Assembly (NCBI GenBank): GCA_964019655.1
Contig: CAXHTR010000004.1
Span: 930,001 to 994,000 of the forward strand
DNA length: 64,000 bases
DNA from: Perkinsela sp. pyNocScin1
Taxonomy: Eukaryota; Euglenozoa; Kinetoplastea; Prokinetoplastida; Perkinselidae
Direction: 5' to 3'
The notes under the pieces are model-generated. The model was not told where the DNA came from and did no database searches. It was given only the letters and a program-made list of their open reading frames with translations. Shown piece after piece: positions 27,580-36,579 of this stretch. How positions within the stretch are numbered: position 1 is the first letter of the stretch; every line of letters starts with the position of its first letter. The translations under genes were made by a program, and so were the position numbers.

Positions 27580-27810
27580 TCATGGGTACCGCTCCAATAC
27601 CGTCATGTGCTGCGCTGCAGATGTCGCCTGTGCCCGAAGGTCAGCCATCACCGCGTCATACTCACGTCCACCGACAGTGTTCAACGATATCTCCGTCGCT
27701 ACGCCAGAAATACTCCGTCCAAGAGCATGTGCAATCTTTCTGCCTGATTTATTCCGCTTAAGCATGCGCTCGATGCGTCGTCGCTCCTTCATGGTATATC
27801 GCTCGGCCAT
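27580..27810 (-). pseudogene. Transposase N-terminal helix-turn-helix fragment (copy 1)
   Basis: From the ATG at 27810 the frame gives MAERYTMKERRRIERMLKRN, then SGRKIAHALGRSISGVATEI. This is the HTH_38-type DNA-binding domain found at the start of Tc1 and IS30 transposases. The frame stops at 27580 about 77 codons later, before any DDE core. The stop lies in a GATCATCATG motif like the one ending the C-terminal fragment. Confidence 0.65.
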
Positions 27811-27848
27811 TTTCTCAGAAAAAACGTCGAAAAAAAGAATCGAAAATA

Positions 27849-27965
27849 TGGGTGTCCGAACACGATGCGAAAAATTTGCCAACGATCCGTTCAATAGGGA
27901 TTTCAAGAAGAAAGTGTCCGAACACGATGAGAAAAATTTTCCAACGGGCGTCCGAACACGATGAC
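27849..27965 (+). repeat. TGTCCGAACACGATG direct repeats
   Basis: G[TC]GTCCGAACACGATG occurs three times in copy 1, near 27849, 27917 and 27948. The first two are followed by the same GAAAAATTT-CCAACG tail, giving two units of about 33 bp. The pattern recurs in copy 2. TGTCCGAACA is itself nearly palindromic. Confidence 0.6.
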
Positions 27966-28002
27966 ACACCGCATTAAGATCCTTCATGCCTGTAAAGGAT
28001 CA

Positions 28003-28242
28003 TCATGATGATCTTGATTGATTACTATATGCACTCTTTTCAACAGTGTGTCCACTGTTTCGGTGATGGTATGCCGTTTGCGTTATATTTTGCTCACTAG
28101 CCAATGCCCAGATCAATTTGCGGTTCGCGGCGGTGTTGTTGCGTAGGAGAGTCAAGTCACCACTCATGCGCCGCTTGCAGATGCCCCAGAGGTTCTCAAT
28201 GCAGTTGAAGTCGGGTTAAGGTAACCGTAGTGTAAGTTCATT
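28003..28242 (-). pseudogene. Transposase C-terminal fragment (copy 2)
   Basis: Same fragment as 27097-27336, offset by 906 bp, with the same in-frame TAA. Confidence 0.63.
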
Positions 28243-28485
28243 GCTGGCACAATGCTTCATATCTATGTTCAATGAAATTTGGTGGCCTGCGCAAAAAGAA
28301 CCGAGCAGACTGCAACACACAGCAACAGAACATCACAACAGAAAAATATAACGCACACGGCATACCGTCACCGAAGCAGTGGACACACTGCTTATCATCA
28401 TTATTTTATCTGAGTGTCGTAAAGCCTTGTTTTGTCTTTACCACCGTGATATTTTTGCAAGATTACACAAAGTTTTGCAAGATCA

Positions 28486-28716
28486 TCATGGGTACCGCTC
28501 CAATACCGTCATGTGCTGCGCTGCAGATGTCGCCTGTGCCCGAAGGTCAGCCATCACCGCGTCATACTCACGTCCACCGACAGTGTTCAACGATATCTCC
28601 GTCGCTACGCCAGAAATACTCCGTCCAAGAGCATGTGCAATCTTTCTGCCTGATTTATTCCGCTTAAGCATGCGCTCGATGCGTCGTCGCTCCTTCATGG
28701 TATATCGCTCGGCCAT
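28486..28716 (-). pseudogene. Transposase HTH fragment (copy 2)
   Basis: Same fragment as 27580-27810, offset by 906 bp, with an identical translation. Confidence 0.63.
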
Positions 28717-28878
28717 TTTCTCAGAAAAAACGTCGAAAAAAAGAATCGAAAATATGGGTGTCCGAACACGATGCGAAAAATTTGCCAACGATCCGTTCAA
28801 TAGGGATTTCAAGAAGAAAGTGTCCGAACACGATGAGAAAAATTTTCCAACGGGCGTCCGAACACGATGACACACCGC

Positions 28879-29390
28879 ATTAAGATCCTTCATGCCTGTA
28901 AAGGATCATCATGATGATCTTGATTGATTACTATATGCACTCTTTTCAACAGTGTGTCCACTGTTTCGGTGATGGTATGCCGTTTGCGTTATATTTTGCT
29001 CACTAGCCAATGCCCAGATCAATTTGCGGTTCGCGGCGGTGTTGTTGCGTAGGAGAGTCAAGTCACCACTCATGCGCCGCTTGCAGATGCCCCAGAGGTT
29101 CTCAATGCAGTTGAAGTCGGGTTAAGGTAACCGTAGTGTAAGTTCATTGCTGGCACAATGCTTCATATCTATGTTCAATGAAATTTGGTGGCCTGCGCAA
29201 AAAGAACCGAGCAGACTGCAACACACAGCAACAGAACATCACAACAGAAAAATATAACGCACACGGCATACCGTCACCGAAGCAGTGGACACACTGCTTA
29301 TCATCATTATTTTATCTGAGTGTCGTAAAGCCTTGTTTTGTCTTTACCACCGTGATATTTTTGCAAGATTACACAAAGTTTTGCAAGATC
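28879..29390 (-). mobile_element. 906-bp unit, copy 3, truncated
   Basis: This copy shares the variant bases of copy 2 and runs for 512 bp. It breaks off after TTGCAAGATC at 29390, where copies 1 and 2 continue with ATCATGGG. It therefore has the C-terminal DDE fragment and both inverted-repeat arms but no HTH fragment. Confidence 0.8.
28909..29148 (-). pseudogene. Transposase C-terminal fragment (copy 3)
   Basis: Third copy of the DDE-end fragment. The matching HTH fragment is absent because copy 3 ends at 29390. Confidence 0.6.
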
Positions 29391-29698
29391 AAACAGCGAA
29401 CCAGTATTTAGCCGCATCGCAGATGGAGGCCCATAATGCTTCGCTTGCAATATGCAAAGCGGCCGGTTGGGTATTCAGTGGGTTACATTGATCTAACAAG
29501 TCTTCCTTGCGTTCGTTGCTGTGTGCAATCGCTGAAAATTAGAATCTCATTTTCATCTGTCAGAGAATGAAAAAAGAAGAATGGGGCAAAAGAGCGTATT
29601 GCTACGAGAAGTTTCTTCACACGCTTCGCTATACACTTCCCTCACGCAGATGCGACCTCGCGACGATACACTACCCACCTACGAGCATAGATCATTTG
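29391..29698. other. Gene-free flank of the tandem repeat
   Basis: 308 bp from the break of copy 3 to the stop of EMC1. Short ORFs here have no family features and no repeat was seen. Confidence 0.45.
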
Positions 29699-32494
29699 CT
29701 AAAAAACCTTTCCTCTACTGCTGCGATGAAGCCAAAGTGCCCAGAGCGCGACAAGAACCGATGTGCCCAGTAGAGCCGGATATGAGATGTCTTCACGCAT
29801 GCGGTCGAACGGCACGCCTAGTGGAATTGCATGCAGACTCAGATCAGCGCCAGCGAGCAGCAGCTTTGCACCGCTCTCGTAGGCCGACGCAAAGCACGCA
29901 ACGACCTTTGTGCTATTTCGTACGCCTGGCACGTATGCGCTTCGCTGCACAAGCACCCGCCGGCCGTTCGCGTCCGGATAGTCCCTTTGTGTCTCTTCAA
30001 GTGGCACGTGTGCGACGGCTCCGCTGCGAAAAACGAGCACGACATGCTTTGATGATAGTCCGTGCCGCGAGCGCGTCACAGCAATGTCCAACACGGGCTC
30101 TGGTAGCGTATGCTGGTGAGCCACGAACCTCCGTTGCTCAACGTCCTCCTTCGGTTTCTGTCTAAACATGTCAAATGGGGAAAGCATTTGATTTGAAAGA
30201 AGCGTGTTTCCGTGCTTTCCTGCGAAGATGGTGCGTAACGCTTCGACTGCGACGAGCGTGGGCTCGAGCGTTTCCGCATGTGTGAAAGAATAGAGGAGCG
30301 TATTCTCCGCGGCGCACATGCGAATACGGCCTGGGAGCGCTCTGTGCTGTGCGCTGTACAGTGTGGCGCCGCTGGCACCGTCAAACACGCTCACCCACAG
30401 TGTTTTATCGCGCATCCACCACAGCACCTCCATCCCTCGGAACGAAAGCTTGCGGTATATCTCGGAGATGTCCGGGCTATCCTGCAATGGAATGTGTCGA
30501 AGTGTATTGTGCATATACAGCGGTGATGGTGGTGTATCGCGTCCGGCTTGGCATTCGAAATCAATCGCCTGCGTACTTTCTTTTTGAAGGTAACCGTGTA
30601 GCGAAGATCTTGGGACTGTAAACCGCCACGCCAGGTGGAGCTCCAGCGCGGGAAAGCTGAATGCAGGTATACGTGCGCTCCGTACCTGGGCCTCGCGAAA
30701 CCGCACGTCGTAGCTTGTAAGTGTATGATTTCCGCGAACTTGGACCCGAATGGACGTGTGGCTACTGTGTGTGTCGTGAAAGCGCACGGCACTACCGCCC
30801 ATGGCCTCGAACGGTATGGCGACGTCTTTGGTAGGAAAGAATATATGCGTAGAATCTTGAAGAACTACTATGATACCAGCGGGTGTCGACGAGGATGCTT
30901 TGACAGGGAAACACGTGGCTATTGGCTCTTTGGAGCGCACGAATGCGTCGGCATGAATACGCCCATCAACAATTTGTATCGCGTGCAATGCTCGGCTGTC
31001 CCCATTCACAACATCTACTTCGTATGCGCGCACCGTGTGACCATTCACTGATGCATACCCGATAACTGCGAATACCGTATGGCCGCGCTGGTCTAGGGTG
31101 TGGACGCACGAGTATGATACTTTCTGACCAACTTCGGCTTCAAGAAGGCTAATCTGCCACAAAGCAAGCCCAGTTGATGCGCTGCGTGCGAGCACATTTC
31201 CTCCAGTGTGCAGAAGGATGATTACCTCCTCTGAGCCAGCCCAGGCGACTTTCGCTTGTATCACTTCGTTGAGTGAAAAAGAATCTGTGCAGCTTTCATC
31301 GAGAGAAGAACGGTCGAGCATGTTTGATGCGGCAGCATGTGTGGTGTTGAAAATTACGGGCTTTGGAATTCTGAATTTTTGAAGCGTTCCATGTTTCAAC
31401 TGCTGCGCTATGGCAATGTTCGCTCCCTCCGATGTGCAAAATATTCGGGTGGCTTCATCGCCGCCTGAGGCGGAATTTCTGACCCTAAAAATCAGTGGCC
31501 CATGGCTATCATCTTTCGTGGCAAAGATGCAGTGGGAAAAGCTTTCCAGGTTTTCTGCATTTTCTGACCGCATTTGTAATTCGATCATTCTTACCGCATT
31601 TCGTTGGACTTCTTCAATTTTCATCCCCTCCTGGCCATACAAGAAGCTAACATCTACGCTAAATATCTTTCCTGTTGAAAAGAGAACGAAATAAGAGTGC
31701 CCTTGCGGTCGTGTTGAAGCGCTAGTCACTTTCTCGATTCTCACATGGGGTTCTACGGTGAGATTTATCGAGGAGAAAATGATCGTACACTTCCCTGTCC
31801 ATGCACAGAACATCTCTGCTCTATCAGCACCTAGCGCAACGAAGCAAGCCAACGCGCCAGATGCTTTGATGCTTGATATGGAAAGCGGAGAATCCTCTGC
31901 CTCGTCAATGTGACGCATTGCACTAACAACCTTTTGAAATGATTGTGGAATTGTATGTGTATGGACCGCACTCAAAGGGATGGTATGGGAAACATACGCA
32001 AGGTGGTATTCATTTTGGTGCCTTTGAGTCACTGAATGAAAAATAAGCCTTGCATTGTCACAAAGCGAATCGTCGAAAGTAACGCACTGGCACTCAAAAG
32101 GTAAAACCATCGACCCTCGAACACGGCCAGTGAGCTTTTCAACAATCACAAACTCATGCAAAAGACATTTTGCTTTTTCATTTGTGCAAGCCGAGGGCTT
32201 CATCAGTACGTAAAGATATTCGTACTCTAATCCAAAGAACCCCATCGCAATCTCGCATGTTCTTGTGGGAATGTTGATATCCATAAGAGACCTCTGCCAA
32301 AGCCAAGCATCACGTGTTTTGCCCCCATGATCCATTTTCACAACACCAATGCGGTTGTCAACAGTCTGCACTGCAACAAAAGAATCTTCTTCCAAGGTAG
32401 CTGCGTAATCATGTATAGTGCCCGACAGGTGGCATGATCTCCATTCGTGACGTGCTGCTAGAGTAACCCAGGAAAAGACATGAACTGCAAACAT
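29699..32494 (-). CDS. EMC1: ER membrane protein complex subunit 1
   Basis: 931 residues from the ATG at 32494; the frame reaches 32548 only by TTG. With this start a signal peptide is evident (MFAVHVFSWVTLAARHEW). The luminal part is a beta-propeller (repeated G-x-x-x-[AF]-x-x-x-x-G-x-x-L-W units such as GLALWQISLLEAEVG). The EMC1 C-terminal domain follows: LPEPVLDIAVTRSRHGLSSK, FRSGAVAHVPLEE, then GVPFDRMREDISYPALLGT and one membrane helix (LVALWALWLH) with a short basic cytosolic tail. EMC inserts membrane proteins into the ER. It is convergent with the transposon-derived region. Overall divergence is high, but the C-terminal match is good. Confidence 0.85.
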   Translation of the reverse strand: MFAVHVFSWVTLAARHEWRSCHLSGTIHDYAATLEEDSFVAVQTVDNRIGVVKMDHGGKTRDAWLWQRSLMDINIPTRTCEIAMGFFGLEYEYLYVLMKPSACTNEKAKCLLHEFVIVEKLTGRVRGSMVLPFECQCVTFDDSLCDNARLIFHSVTQRHQNEYHLAYVSHTIPLSAVHTHTIPQSFQKVVSAMRHIDEAEDSPLSISSIKASGALACFVALGADRAEMFCAWTGKCTIIFSSINLTVEPHVRIEKVTSASTRPQGHSYFVLFSTGKIFSVDVSFLYGQEGMKIEEVQRNAVRMIELQMRSENAENLESFSHCIFATKDDSHGPLIFRVRNSASGGDEATRIFCTSEGANIAIAQQLKHGTLQKFRIPKPVIFNTTHAAASNMLDRSSLDESCTDSFSLNEVIQAKVAWAGSEEVIILLHTGGNVLARSASTGLALWQISLLEAEVGQKVSYSCVHTLDQRGHTVFAVIGYASVNGHTVRAYEVDVVNGDSRALHAIQIVDGRIHADAFVRSKEPIATCFPVKASSSTPAGIIVVLQDSTHIFFPTKDVAIPFEAMGGSAVRFHDTHSSHTSIRVQVRGNHTLTSYDVRFREAQVRSARIPAFSFPALELHLAWRFTVPRSSLHGYLQKESTQAIDFECQAGRDTPPSPLYMHNTLRHIPLQDSPDISEIYRKLSFRGMEVLWWMRDKTLWVSVFDGASGATLYSAQHRALPGRIRMCAAENTLLYSFTHAETLEPTLVAVEALRTIFAGKHGNTLLSNQMLSPFDMFRQKPKEDVEQRRFVAHQHTLPEPVLDIAVTRSRHGLSSKHVVLVFRSGAVAHVPLEETQRDYPDANGRRVLVQRSAYVPGVRNSTKVVACFASAYESGAKLLLAGADLSLHAIPLGVPFDRMREDISYPALLGTSVLVALWALWLHRSSRGKVF

Positions 32495-32667
32495 CCCAAT
32501 CAGTTTCTGAATTCGCTCATCAGTAATATAGCAATCAAAGTATCTCAAGGCTTATTCTAAATGGTACAAACAACATCACGCAACAATGGATAATTACAAC
32601 GCTGAGAGCGCGAAAGAGCAATAAACTGATGTACAACTAAACAAGGATGAGAGGTATAAGCGCCGAT

Positions 32668-32991
32668 TTACTTCTTTCGGAAAGCCTTTTTCTTTTCGCG
32701 AATGATCCCACTGATTGACTCGCGAACTTGCTGATTACGCAACTTTGTCGTAAGGCGCTTCAGTATTGTCGTGCTAGCCATGTAGAGTGTCCCGAGAGAG
32801 CTTTTGCGATTTTTAATAGGAATATCTGTGCTCTGCGGTGTCACTGCTGGCTGGTCTTCAGACGATAATGTCGATGAGATCGAGTAATCCACTGGTGTGA
32901 AGGGCGCTGCCATTGGTGGCCATCGCTGCGGTGGCATGAAAGTGACTGTCTGGGGCGTGCTTTCGCTATGCTGATCTGCATCGTTGAGCAT
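32668..32991 (-). CDS. Hypothetical small basic protein
   Basis: 107 residues from the ATG at 32991. The frame is open to 33102, but that end is a GTG; the upstream part (IHLARQRSAQLAQLSTLGFRQ) would look like a mitochondrial presequence, so the true start is open. The middle is Pro/Ser/Thr-rich, and the C-terminus is a basic amphipathic helix ending REKKKAFRKK. No family recognised. Confidence 0.5.
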   Translation of the reverse strand: MLNDADQHSESTPQTVTFMPPQRWPPMAAPFTPVDYSISSTLSSEDQPAVTPQSTDIPIKNRKSSLGTLYMASTTILKRLTTKLRNQQVRESISGIIREKKKAFRKK

Positions 32992-33254
32992 CTTCAGAGA
33001 AGAGTGTACTTGGCGAAAACCCAGCGTGGATAGCTGGGCTAGTTGGGCTGATCTTTGACGAGCTAGGTGAATCTTGAAAGAGTAGATAAAGGAAAAAGAC
33101 ACTTAACTTATTCTAGAGTAGTGAATAAATCTTAATTTTACATGATCTTCATTCCCAACGCCAACGCAAGTGGGTTCTAGACAGACGGATCGGAGATCAT
33201 TCTATCTTTTGGAAAGATACACGCATGATTTCCCTTTAAGAGCAGTAAAACTCC

Positions 33255-34241
33255 TTATGAGACAAATATTGCTTCCGAGTATGCGAGAAGTCGTTCATAG
33301 TAAACATCTGGGCGGACAGTGCTAAGAGTATCCTGGTTCCACACCAACGACTTGAAGAAATTAGATAGGCGCTTTTTGATTCCATAGTATGTGAGTGTAT
33401 CTATAACCCCGATGAAATACAGCTCACTTCCATCTGTAGATTCAAAGAAGGTTTTATTGATCTGTTCCTTGTCATGGTATGCCCCTTCAATGCTGAAATT
33501 TTCAGTCTTAACTTGCTTTACTCCCAGTAAAATACTATAATCCATGAGGTACTGTGACTGAAGAAACTGAAAGTCGGCTTTAAGCTGTTGAAGAATAGTG
33601 ATGCGACTCTGGGGGTCTATTGAAAAACTTCTAACGAGGTTTTTGTCTTCCATAACTAAAGGATTACGTCTCCTTTCAGCTGAACTTCGCTTTGATGGAA
33701 GAATTCCCCCTACTTTTGGTGATCTTCCCTTCAAATCGTAGATTTCGTGTATTTCAGGAGACGCTGCAAAGGTATTGCAAATCACGATAACGTAGCCCTT
33801 GTATGGGGCGATGGTACATTTTTTGTGAATCTTGACCAGCAACAAATACCTGTTTAAGAAGGTACGAGGATTACTCGAGCAATAACGAACGTAGTGCGGA
33901 AGCATGTGCCGAAGCGTCACTGACTCATCCCTTGAAATAGTTTTCATAATAAATCTCTTAGTTCTCGAGAACATAAGGTATGATTTCGACTTTGGACGAC
34001 CATGGACATCAATGCCATGAGTAAGTGTGCCCCATTCTTCAATTAGTTCAGATGTTGACACATTGTTGAAGTTTCTCAGGTAGTAGAAAACAGATGGCGA
34101 AAGAATTTCTATTTCTGTTTTATTTTTGCTTAGAAACCAGTGTCTTTCCTCGCGCACTGTTGTGTAGTCACCTGGGTCTTGTCTATCAAATTTAATTTGT
34201 ATAGCTTCGGTTAGAATCGATGCTAGCTCGGATGGTTCCAT
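33255..34241 (-). CDS. Phosphatidylinositol phosphate kinase (PIP4K/PIP5K family)
   Basis: 328 residues, close to the bare catalytic domain. Motifs in order are: SYLMFSRTKRFIMKTISRDE (with the ATP-binding Lys), the helix RHMLPHYVRYCSSNPRTFL, YKGYVIVICNTF, the IYDLKGR motif, DFQFLQSQYLMDYSILLGV, and FIGVIDTLTYYGIKKRL with the metal-binding Asp of IID. The end VRPDVYYERL is typical. It phosphorylates a phosphatidylinositol monophosphate to a bisphosphate at membranes. The short basic stretch SKRSSAERRRNP may help membrane binding. Which isomer it makes cannot be told from the sequence. It is the first gene of a three-gene minus unit. Confidence 0.9.
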   Translation of the reverse strand: MEPSELASILTEAIQIKFDRQDPGDYTTVREERHWFLSKNKTEIEILSPSVFYYLRNFNNVSTSELIEEWGTLTHGIDVHGRPKSKSYLMFSRTKRFIMKTISRDESVTLRHMLPHYVRYCSSNPRTFLNRYLLLVKIHKKCTIAPYKGYVIVICNTFAASPEIHEIYDLKGRSPKVGGILPSKRSSAERRRNPLVMEDKNLVRSFSIDPQSRITILQQLKADFQFLQSQYLMDYSILLGVKQVKTENFSIEGAYHDKEQINKTFFESTDGSELYFIGVIDTLTYYGIKKRLSNFFKSLVWNQDTLSTVRPDVYYERLLAYSEAIFVS

Positions 34242-34662
34242 TTCTTAGTTCAAGTGAAATAAGCAAAAACCCTTTACCGATAATCAAAGGTTATCAAATT
34301 ATGTAGGATTCCCACCATGTACCATAATTTTATCTTGTCCGTTACACGTCAATTACAGGACGGAATTACAAGCATAGCAATAATTCTTGTGCAATTCATG
34401 GTGATGCGCTAATATCACATTAAGAATTCTGCTTTGATCTGTTCTTCCTCTAGGTTATGAATTCACAATGAATTTCTAAGCAAAAGATAGTAATTCTTGC
34501 TTCGGTGTACAGATTTCGAAGGCTTCGTTGTTTTCGCTATAATGACGAGGTTCAAAAATTCTGTTAGATACATATTGCTTTGCTACAAAGCAATTTTGCG
34601 TAAATTTAATTTTCTATTGTGTTATTTCTATTGTGATACGTGCTTTCTCAAATCCTGTAACG
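34242..34662. promoter_or_regulatory. Divergent strand-switch region before the long + cluster
   Basis: 421 bp, AT-rich, between the PIP kinase (-) and TYW3 (+). This would be the start zone for the 23-gene + cluster. No TATA-like or repeat signal is clear, and no tRNA was found. Confidence 0.4.
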
Positions 34663-35460
34663 ATGATGGGCGGCATGAGTCAGAAAGCAGAGAAATCTTT
34701 CTTCCAAAGGAAAATCTATATTCTTGACTCACTGTATTCATCTCAAGAATCTGGTAAAAAGAAAGACGACTCGAAGAAAGGGAGCGTAGACGAGAAATGC
34801 ATCCCAATAATGGCGGAGCTGAACAACTTTAGAAGAGAGAGTGATGCATTCTACGGTGAGAAAAAGGATCCTAGGGGCCTCGGGGACTACATAACAACCA
34901 GTAGCTGCAGTGGTCGCATACTGATTTGGAAAGGGGGTGGAAAATCTGAAGGAGAGTGGACGTTCTGCTCCCACGATAAAATTTCGCTTTCGAGCAAGGA
35001 AGATTTTGCGTTGCTCTTTTCACAGATCATGGAAAGAAAGAAGCTGGATTCATCGGAAAGCTTGCCATTGGGTATGATATCAGATGAAAGGCTACTAGTG
35101 GAAAGCCTTGGATCTCTACTTAAAGAATGTAACAATACTGAAGAAAGTCACGCGTACTTTAAAATGGAGCCATTTCTTATGCATATTCAGTGCAAAGACT
35201 TGAAATCAGCACAAAACCTACTTGAGATTGCGCTTGCTTCAGGCTACAGAAATAGCGGGCTTGTTGTGGGGAACAAACGAATAATTTGCTGCATCAGAGA
35301 TTGCGCTGGATTTCAAAACCTAATTTCAGCAAATAGCCGTGCATACTTTACGTGGGAATATATCTATGAGCTAATTCGCATCAGCAATGTAGCTATGCAA
35401 CGAAACTTCGACAAAATGGATAGATTCCTCGCTCGCTTACAATCCTCGCTTGTCAGATAA
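34663..35460 (+). CDS. TYW3: tRNA wybutosine-synthesising protein 3 (TYW3)
   Basis: 265 residues from the ATG at 34663 (next ATGs at 34666 and 34675; the frame reaches 34633 only by GTG). TYW3 hallmarks are TTSSCSGRI near residue 80, EGEWTFCSHD, FKMEPFLMHIQCKDLKSAQ, ASGYRNSGLVVG and a C-terminal NFDKMDRFLARL helix. The enzyme N-methylates N4 of the wyosine base at position 37 of tRNA-Phe. Wybutosine helps keep the reading frame at UUY codons. The basic N-terminus of about 50 residues is not a clear targeting signal. Confidence 0.9.
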   Translation: MMGGMSQKAEKSFFQRKIYILDSLYSSQESGKKKDDSKKGSVDEKCIPIMAELNNFRRESDAFYGEKKDPRGLGDYITTSSCSGRILIWKGGGKSEGEWTFCSHDKISLSSKEDFALLFSQIMERKKLDSSESLPLGMISDERLLVESLGSLLKECNNTEESHAYFKMEPFLMHIQCKDLKSAQNLLEIALASGYRNSGLVVGNKRIICCIRDCAGFQNLISANSRAYFTWEYIYELIRISNVAMQRNFDKMDRFLARLQSSLVR

Positions 35461-35558
35461 GGCTTAAGTTTTCTTCATTATTGCTCTGCCTAGATACTTT
35501 TTAGCTTGGTAGCCTTTTCCTACGAAATTACGAATGAAATTCTGCGAGAAGCTGCGCA

Positions 35559-36461
35559 ATGTCAACACAAGGTAGATTTTCTAAGATAGATAAGCTCGGA
35601 GAAGGTACTTATGGCTCAGTGTATAAAGCTCAAAATATTCACACAGGTGAGATTGTGGCGCTGAAAAGAATGAATATCCCTCCGGAAGAGGATGGATTAC
35701 CAGCAACCACTATGCGAGAAGTCTGCATTCTAAAAGACATGTGCCACGAAAATATTGTCCAGCTCAAAGATATACTATTTCAGATGCCGAAGCTTACACT
35801 GGTATTTGAGTATGTCGAACACGATATCAAGAAATACATGGACATCAAGGGATCACCGCTGAAGCTCGAGACGGAAGTTAAGCCTATCATATTACAAACT
35901 CTAAAAGCTCTGCAATACATGCATGCGAAATCGATCGTACATCGAGACATCAAGCCCCAGAATATTCTGATTTCGAACGACTTAAAAGTAAAGCTAGCGG
36001 ACTTTGGTCTTGCGCGTGCAGAAGGAATACCTGTCAAAAAGTACAGTCACGAAGCAGTTACGCTATGGTACAGACCCCCAGATGTTATTTTAGGAAGTGT
36101 GAAGTATGCATTCACTGTTGATATATGGAGTCTCGGATGTGTCTTTGCAGAAATGGTCCTTGGATATCCTATTTTCAACGGAAAGTCCGATGCAGATCAG
36201 CTAGCAAGGATATTCCGGCTTCTTGGTGTGCCGAATGCACTGAATTGGCCCTCGATGGATTCATACCCTGGCTCAAAAACTCAGCTTTCAGAAGTTCTCA
36301 ACGGCTTTGATGATTCCAATGAGGAAAAACTATTTTCTAACCGTGACCTTTTGAAAATCGGCCCGCTTGGCATGGATTTGCTCCAAAAGATGTTACGCTA
36401 TGAACCTTCTCATAGAATTACAGTGAGTGACGCTTTGAATCATCCGTTCTTTCAACAGTGA
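35559..36461 (+). CDS. Cyclin-dependent kinase, CDK5/PHO85 type
   Basis: 300 residues, a bare kinase domain. Motifs: GEGTYGSVYKA (Thr17 and Tyr18 are the inhibitory sites), ATP Lys36 in VALK, cyclin-binding helix PATTMRE at 48-54, HRDIKPQN with Asp130, and DFG at 148-150. The T-loop reads VKKYSHEAVTLWYRPPDVI: the activating Thr is replaced by Ser163, and RPPDV replaces RAPE. These T-loop features are those of CDK5 and PHO85, which are often active without T-loop phosphorylation. PATTMRE is a variant of PSTAIRE. The cyclin partner is unknown. Confidence 0.92.
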   Translation: MSTQGRFSKIDKLGEGTYGSVYKAQNIHTGEIVALKRMNIPPEEDGLPATTMREVCILKDMCHENIVQLKDILFQMPKLTLVFEYVEHDIKKYMDIKGSPLKLETEVKPIILQTLKALQYMHAKSIVHRDIKPQNILISNDLKVKLADFGLARAEGIPVKKYSHEAVTLWYRPPDVILGSVKYAFTVDIWSLGCVFAEMVLGYPIFNGKSDADQLARIFRLLGVPNALNWPSMDSYPGSKTQLSEVLNGFDDSNEEKLFSNRDLLKIGPLGMDLLQKMLRYEPSHRITVSDALNHPFFQQ

Positions 36462-36579
36462 TCTCTTAGCAATAGCCACTGCATCATCAGTGTACATGAT
36501 CACGAAGCACCTTAAAGTCATACCACTTGCACCAATCCTGTAAATATTTTTCTCATCTTTTGCGCTGTGGATTATAGAA

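Larger units (their letters stand above)
27067..27972 (-). mobile_element. 906-bp unit, copy 1 of tandem repeat (Tc1/mariner-derived)
   Basis: The unit begins ATTAAGATCC and repeats exactly 906 bp later. On the minus strand it carries an N-terminal transposase HTH fragment and a C-terminal DDE fragment with the catalytic core between them missing. It also holds a 50-bp inverted repeat pair and three TGTCCGAACACGATG-type repeats. It differs from copies 2 and 3 at two visible sites near 27172-27179. Confidence 0.75.
27973..28878 (-). mobile_element. 906-bp unit, copy 2 of tandem repeat
   Basis: Second full copy, directly abutting copy 1. The sequence is the same as copy 1 apart from about two substitutions in the left inverted-repeat arm. 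The offset of every internal landmark is 906 bp. Confidence 0.8.

Noticed and set aside
27366..27761. Plus-strand ORFs of 131 and 163 codons in each 906-bp unit
   Set aside because: They are antisense to, or between, the transposase fragments and show no family features; repetition only reflects the duplicated unit.
27580..27810. Bacterial IS30 insertion
   Set aside because: The HTH fits IS30, but the partner fragment PDFNCIENLWG is Tc1/mariner-like, so a eukaryotic Tc1-type source is more likely.
27067..29390. CRISPR or satellite array
   Set aside because: The units are 906 bp, contain coding remnants and have no spacer structure.
32992..33102. GTG-started N-terminal extension of the small basic protein
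   Set aside because: Presequence-like but without ATG; non-ATG starts are not assumed for a nuclear gene, though it is noted as open.
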